DNA from: a bacterium
Lineage (GTDB): Bacteria; Atribacterota; Phoenicimicrobiia; Phoenicimicrobiales; Phoenicimicrobiaceae
Length of the DNA: 16,860 bases
NCBI GenBank assembly: GCA_018819665.1
Contig: JAHJOY010000276.1
Location: 1-16,860 of the forward strand
Direction of reading: 5' to 3'
The position numbers and the translations under genes are program-made. Below the pieces are notes generated by a model. That model worked only from the letters and a program-made list of their open reading frames with translations, made no database searches and had not been told where the DNA came from. Positions 14,129-16,860 of this stretch are shown piece after piece. Positions within the stretch are counted from its first letter, which is position 1. Every line of letters begins with the position of its first letter.

Positions 14129-14890
14129 ATGTCTAATCTGTACGATAATCCAAAATATTACGAAATAGCCTTTTCCTATCGTGATATTTCTGCTGAAGTT
14201 GATGTCTTTGAGGAATGCTTTAAGCGCTTTTCGCAGATCCCTGTAAAATCAATTTTGGAAGTGGGATGTGGAAATAGTCCTCATATGGAAGAACTTATCA
14301 AAAGAGGATACCAATATAATGGGCTTGACTTAAGCAAAGCTATGCTGGAGTATAGTAGGCAAAAAGCTTCACACATTAGTGCGGATGTAAATCTCATTTA
14401 TGGAAATATGGTAGATTTCTCTCTTGATATGTTAGTCGATTTTGTCTATATAACTCTTGGCTCTTTGTATGTGAAGAGCACTTCTGAACTGATAACCCAT
14501 TTCAACTCTGTTGCCCAAGCATTGAAGAAAGGCGGTCTTTACTTACTTGATTGGTGTATTCAATATGATCCACTAAAATCAAAAGGAGATAGGTGGGAGA
14601 TTGAACGTGACGGGATACAAGTCAAGACCACGGTTTCATGGGAGTTGGTTAATTGTGTCGAGCAAACCATTGAAGAAACTATTACCCTCGAAGTGAATGA
14701 TCACGGGAAAAAACTCAACATTGTTGGGAAAGAAATCAAAAGAGCCATATACCCCCAGGAGTTCTTGTGCTTTGTATCAGGGCTTAAGAATTTTGAGTTT
14801 ATGGGTTGGTGGAATAACTGGGATCTTTGGCAGCCATTAGAACAAGCAAATAAAATAGATCGACCAATTGCACTTATTCGGAGGACATAA
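14129..14890 (+). CDS. Class I SAM-dependent methyltransferase (cassette 9)
   Basis: 253 aa from the ATG at 14129, seven bases after AGGAGGAG; the in-frame ATG at 14123 is only one base from the RBS and less likely. Starts SNLYDNPKYYEIAFSYRD, a common opening for Methyltransf_25 enzymes that act on small molecules. Motif I EVGCGNSPH (44-52), strand 2 YNGLDLSKAMLEYSR, motif II-like LDMLVDFVYITLGSLYV, motif III ALKKGGLYLLDW. The C-terminal portion is a beta-rich insert (WEIERDGIQVKTTVSWE, ITLEVND) as seen in cap-domain methyltransferases. Substrate unknown. Its downstream attC is poorly preserved. Confidence 0.85.
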   Translation: MSNLYDNPKYYEIAFSYRDISAEVDVFEECFKRFSQIPVKSILEVGCGNSPHMEELIKRGYQYNGLDLSKAMLEYSRQKASHISADVNLIYGNMVDFSLDMLVDFVYITLGSLYVKSTSELITHFNSVAQALKKGGLYLLDWCIQYDPLKSKGDRWEIERDGIQVKTTVSWELVNCVEQTIEETITLEVNDHGKKLNIVGKEIKRAIYPQEFLCFVSGLKNFEFMGWWNNWDLWQPLEQANKIDRPIALIRRT

Positions 14891-14934
14891 GTTACTTTTT
14901 TGGTTAGAAAATAATTCAAAAAGAGGATACAGAA

Positions 14935-14978
14935 GGGCAGGTTTACTGGATTTTCGATACAGGCAGTAAACCACGCCC
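14935..14978 (+). terminator. Strong hairpin downstream of the cassette 9 methyltransferase
   Basis: GGTTTACTG (14940-14948) pairs perfectly with CAGTAAACC (14964-14972), extended by GGGC (14935-14938) and GCCC (14975-14978). No T-run follows. It may be an extra arm of a rearranged attC, since it lies just before site 10, or an mRNA 3' structure. Confidence 0.4.
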
Positions 14979-14981
14979 GCA

Positions 14982-15034
14982 AAATAACCAATCTGGTAGC
15001 ATAAACGAGGTAGTTCGGTTATTTTAGGTTATCG
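14982..15034 (+). other. attC-like site 10 (short, 5' box decayed)
   Basis: AAAATAACC (14981-14989) pairs perfectly with GGTTATTTT (15017-15025). 5' box candidate AAATAAC (14982-14988); it does not match its own cassette start. 3' box GTTATCG (15028-15034) is firm because GTTATCGGAAATT matches the end of the next unit. Confidence 0.5.
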
Positions 15035-15068
15035 GAAATTAAAGGTAAAACAATAGAGAGGTGAAAAT

Positions 15069-15683
15069 ATGGATGAGTTATTTGCATTAATTAAGAAAAG
15101 AGCTAAAGAATTGGGAATTAAAAAGATAGTAGTAGCATCATCTACCGGTGATAGTGCAAAGAGGGCTGTTAGAGAACTGGGAACTAAAGACTATGAGATA
15201 ATAGTTGTGACAGATCGTGCTGAGGTAGTTTGGGATGTTGGATCTATGTCCGAAAAAATGCGAAGGGAATATGAAATTAAAACGGGAGCAAAGGAGTATC
15301 CCAGCGGCATAGACCATGATTCACCAGTACGTAAAGAGCTTAAGGATATGGGTGTCAACTGGATCATTCAAGCTACTGAGGTTTTCAGGGGAATCAATAT
15401 CCCAGATGGTTGCAATATGGCCCAAGTAATTGCCCAAACACTTTATCTGTTTGGGTCCGGAACAAAAGTTGCCATAGAGATTACGCTGATTGCCTGTGAT
15501 GCTGGGGCACTAAATGCCGGTGAAGATGTAATTGCCATAGCTGGAAAAAACAAAGGATTGAATACCGCACTTATCCTGACAGCAGGACACACCGACGAGT
15601 TCTTTGGGATAGGATTTCCTGAGGCAAAGAAACCTATCCAAGAACTACGGGTCAAAGAGGTAATTTACAAGCGAGATTGCTAA
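15069..15683 (+). CDS. Stand-alone pyruvate kinase C-terminal (alpha/beta) domain-like protein (cassette 10)
   Basis: 204 aa, with GAGAGGTG before the ATG. The N-terminal half resembles the pyruvate kinase C-terminal regulatory domain: KKRAKELGIKKIVVASSTG then DSAKRAVREL, i.e. a helix, a strand and the Ser-Thr-Gly phosphate-binding turn where pyruvate kinase binds an effector. No TIM-barrel catalytic domain is present, so it cannot be a pyruvate kinase. Later segments IEITLIACDAGALNAGEDV and IAIAGKNKGLNTALIL continue the alpha/beta fold. Such proteins are usually annotated 'pyruvate kinase alpha/beta domain-containing'; their role is unknown, perhaps nucleotide- or phosphosugar-binding. Single gene between sites 10 and 11. 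Confidence 0.8.
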   Translation: MDELFALIKKRAKELGIKKIVVASSTGDSAKRAVRELGTKDYEIIVVTDRAEVVWDVGSMSEKMRREYEIKTGAKEYPSGIDHDSPVRKELKDMGVNWIIQATEVFRGINIPDGCNMAQVIAQTLYLFGSGTKVAIEITLIACDAGALNAGEDVIAIAGKNKGLNTALILTAGHTDEFFGIGFPEAKKPIQELRVKEVIYKRDC

Positions 15684-15697
15684 GATGAATCAACTTC

Positions 15698-15779
15698 CGA
15701 TAACACATACACTATGACTACTCGTTTCCCTTCGGGACATTGCCTAACGGGAACGTCGTATATGCTGAGAATGTTAGAT
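15698..15779 (+). other. attC-like site 11
   Basis: 82 bp. 5' box CGATAAC (15698-15704). Inner arms CGTTTCCC (15723-15730) and GGGAACG (15749-15755), outer arms around CATACACTATGAC and GTCGTATATGCTG. 3' box GTTAGAT (15773-15779), exact GTTRRRY. AACTTCCGATAAC (15692-15704) pairs with its own cassette start 15028-15040 at 12 of 13 bases. Confidence 0.8.
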
Positions 15780-15808
15780 AAAATCACTAAGTTAAAGGAG
15801 CATCTCTA

Positions 15809-16744
15809 ATGAGAACAGAACTAAGTGGCTATATTACTTTAAAGTGTAATAGTCGGTGTATCCACTGTGCTGTTGATGCGGGACAAAAAAAGAAGGAAGA
15901 GTTATCATTTGAGGAATGGAAGAAAATCCTGAAGAGGTTTTCAGAAATTGGAGGGAAAACCTTTACCGTTCACGGAGGGGAGCCATTTATCAGGCAAGAT
16001 ATGATTCCAATCCTTCAATATGCTACTTCTCTTAACTTGCAGTGTGGAGTAATAACAAACGGACTTCTGTTGGACGATAGGAAGCTTCACATGCTCAAAG
16101 ATTGTACAGAATGGGTTCTTATAAGCCTTGATGGACCTGGCAAGGTTTACAAAGAACTTCGTGGGGTTGATGGTGCTGAAAAAACAGTTACTACGATTGA
16201 GAAGGCTAAAGAAATCGGGGTTAATGTAGCTATAGATTTTGTGGTAACTCGAAAGAATATTGAGTATATTGACTGGATTGTTGATATTGCTGTAAATTTA
16301 CAGGTTGAGTGGCTTACTTTGGAACTCCTCCGTGCACAAGGCCGAGGGGAGCAGTTGAAGGATTATCTGCTTGAAGGTAATCATATTATAGAGGTTAACA
16401 AAAGAGTGGAAACTCTCAATAAAAAGTATGGAGGTAAACCAAGATTTATTACACACGGAGAGGTGGATCTAAAAAGATTTAAAGATAATCCAAATTTATT
16501 CAAATATGCCGACAAAACATTTTGGTTTCTTCCTGATGGTGTCCTTCTTCCAGATATCGAATTACCCGATAACAGATACTGGTATGCGGGCAAGCTTTTA
16601 GTTGGATTTGACCTAAACAAACAAAAAATTAGAGAGTATGAGACTTTTAGAGAATTGGTGTTTACAAATGTGTGTAAAAAGCTTTCAAGGAACTGTCCGG
16701 TAAATTGGGAAGAAGAGATTTATATTGCAGGAAAAATGTATTAA
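15809..16744 (+). CDS. Radical SAM enzyme, MoaA/SPASM-like core without SPASM cysteine cluster (cassette 11)
   Basis: 311 aa, with AAAGGAGC before the ATG. The [4Fe-4S]-SAM motif C13-x3-C17-x2-C20 (LKCNSRCIHC) opens the protein, followed by the GGEP motif (56-59) in FTVHGGEPFIRQD, then GVITNGLLL and LISLDGPG, the standard strand order of MoaA-type radical SAM proteins. It generates a 5'-deoxyadenosyl radical; substrate unknown. The C-terminal ~100 residues lack the seven-cysteine SPASM cluster; only C289 and C296 remain, so an auxiliary cluster is unlikely or reduced. No precursor peptide gene is beside it in this unit. A radical SAM enzyme as single-cassette cargo is unusual. Confidence 0.9.
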   Translation: MRTELSGYITLKCNSRCIHCAVDAGQKKKEELSFEEWKKILKRFSEIGGKTFTVHGGEPFIRQDMIPILQYATSLNLQCGVITNGLLLDDRKLHMLKDCTEWVLISLDGPGKVYKELRGVDGAEKTVTTIEKAKEIGVNVAIDFVVTRKNIEYIDWIVDIAVNLQVEWLTLELLRAQGRGEQLKDYLLEGNHIIEVNKRVETLNKKYGGKPRFITHGEVDLKRFKDNPNLFKYADKTFWFLPDGVLLPDIELPDNRYWYAGKLLVGFDLNKQKIREYETFRELVFTNVCKKLSRNCPVNWEEEIYIAGKMY

Positions 16745-16754
16745 TAGCGATTTC

Positions 16755-16841
16755 AGATAACCCAGAGTTTGTGGCTCAAGTGTTTTCGCGCTTTCACTAA
16801 AATGCTCTTTGGGCACTTCGCAAACTCTGGAGTAGTTATGC
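16755..16841 (+). other. attC-like site 12
   Basis: 87 bp. 5' box AGATAAC (16755-16761). Arms CCAGAGTTTG (16762-16771) and CAAACTCTGG (16821-16830) are a perfect 10-bp pair. 3' box GTTATGC (16835-16841). AGCGATTTCAGATAAC (16746-16761) pairs with its own cassette start 15773-15788 at about 12 of 16 bases. The next unit would begin here and runs off the window. Confidence 0.8.
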
Positions 16842-16860
16842 GCTATGTTAAAGAATGCAT

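Larger units (their letters stand above)
7316..16841 (+). mobile_element. Integron-type gene cassette array without visible integrase (CALIN or integron interior)
   Basis: Eleven one-gene units in one orientation are separated by about twelve structured spacers with attC layout: a 5' box near RYYYAAC, an imperfect hairpin, and a 3' box near GTTRRRY. Proposed cut points (last base of each unit): 7399, 8144, 9369, 10195, 11106, 12066, 12942 or 13025, 13513, 14092, 15028, 15773, 16835. For seven units the start of the unit is complementary to the 5' box and flank at its own end, the signature of a circularisable cassette. Hairpin sequences differ strongly between sites, unlike a young superintegron with near-identical repeats. 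No tyrosine integrase or attI is seen in the window; the array continues past the right edge. Cassette structure is seen in the sequence; mobilisation by an integron integrase is inferred from the known system. Confidence 0.78.

Noticed and set aside
7463..16744. A single biosynthetic operon or gene cluster
   Set aside because: Each gene is separated by a structured ~50-150 bp spacer (often more with flanks) and its own RBS, no translational coupling occurs, and the enzymes do not form an obvious pathway.
7316..16841. CRISPR array or REP cluster as explanation for the recurring palindromes
   Set aside because: Spacing is gene-sized, the hairpins differ in sequence, and there are no short identical repeats; attC layout explains more.

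Overview
The window is AT-rich, with strong AGGAGG-type ribosome binding sites, and every gene I accept is on the + strand. The protein set (GH130 phosphorylase, M29 aminopeptidase, ferredoxin-like protein, many small methyltransferases) suggests an anaerobic low-GC bacterium, either Firmicutes-like or from an uncultivated sediment phylum such as Atribacterota. That placement is inference; there is no rRNA or ribosomal protein gene here to settle it.

Left part (1-7100), ordinary chromosome: a GNAT acetyltransferase fused to a YoaP-like thioredoxin-fold domain; a protein with two [4Fe-4S] ferredoxin motifs; a translationally coupled glycosyltransferase plus GH130 phosphorylase/hydrolase pair; a decayed REP-associated tyrosine transposase (RAYT) remnant with REP-like sequence; a four-helix membrane protein; a 25-bp perfect palindrome resembling a terminator or REP; an M29 aminopeptidase; and two small membrane proteins.

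Right part (7316-16841, running off the window end), the notable region: eleven single-gene units in a row, all on + and nearly all with their own RBS, separated by structured spacers of about 50-150 bp. The spacers look like integron attC sites: a 5' box like RYYYAAC (GCCTAAC, AGCTAAC, AGATAAC), a long imperfect hairpin, and a 3' box like GTTRRRY (GTTAGAC, GTTAGAT, GTTATCG). The key test is whether the first bases of each unit (after G^TT) are complementary to the 5' box and flank at the end of the same unit, as expected for circular integron cassettes. They are for seven units (11/11, 13/16, 15-bp perfect arm, 13/15, 15/18, 12/13 and about 12/16). No integron integrase is visible, so this is either the interior of a chromosomal integron or a CALIN (attC cluster lacking an integrase).

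Cassette cargo in order: methyltransferase, alpha/beta hydrolase, HD phosphohydrolase, methyltransferase, short-chain dehydrogenase, methyltransferase, conserved 119-aa unknown, GNAT acetyltransferase, methyltransferase, stand-alone pyruvate-kinase C-terminal-like domain, radical SAM enzyme. They are unrelated small-molecule-modifying enzymes, not one pathway, which fits independent capture. Several boundaries have decayed (units 1/2, around 12911-13031, around 14980), so the array is partly eroded.
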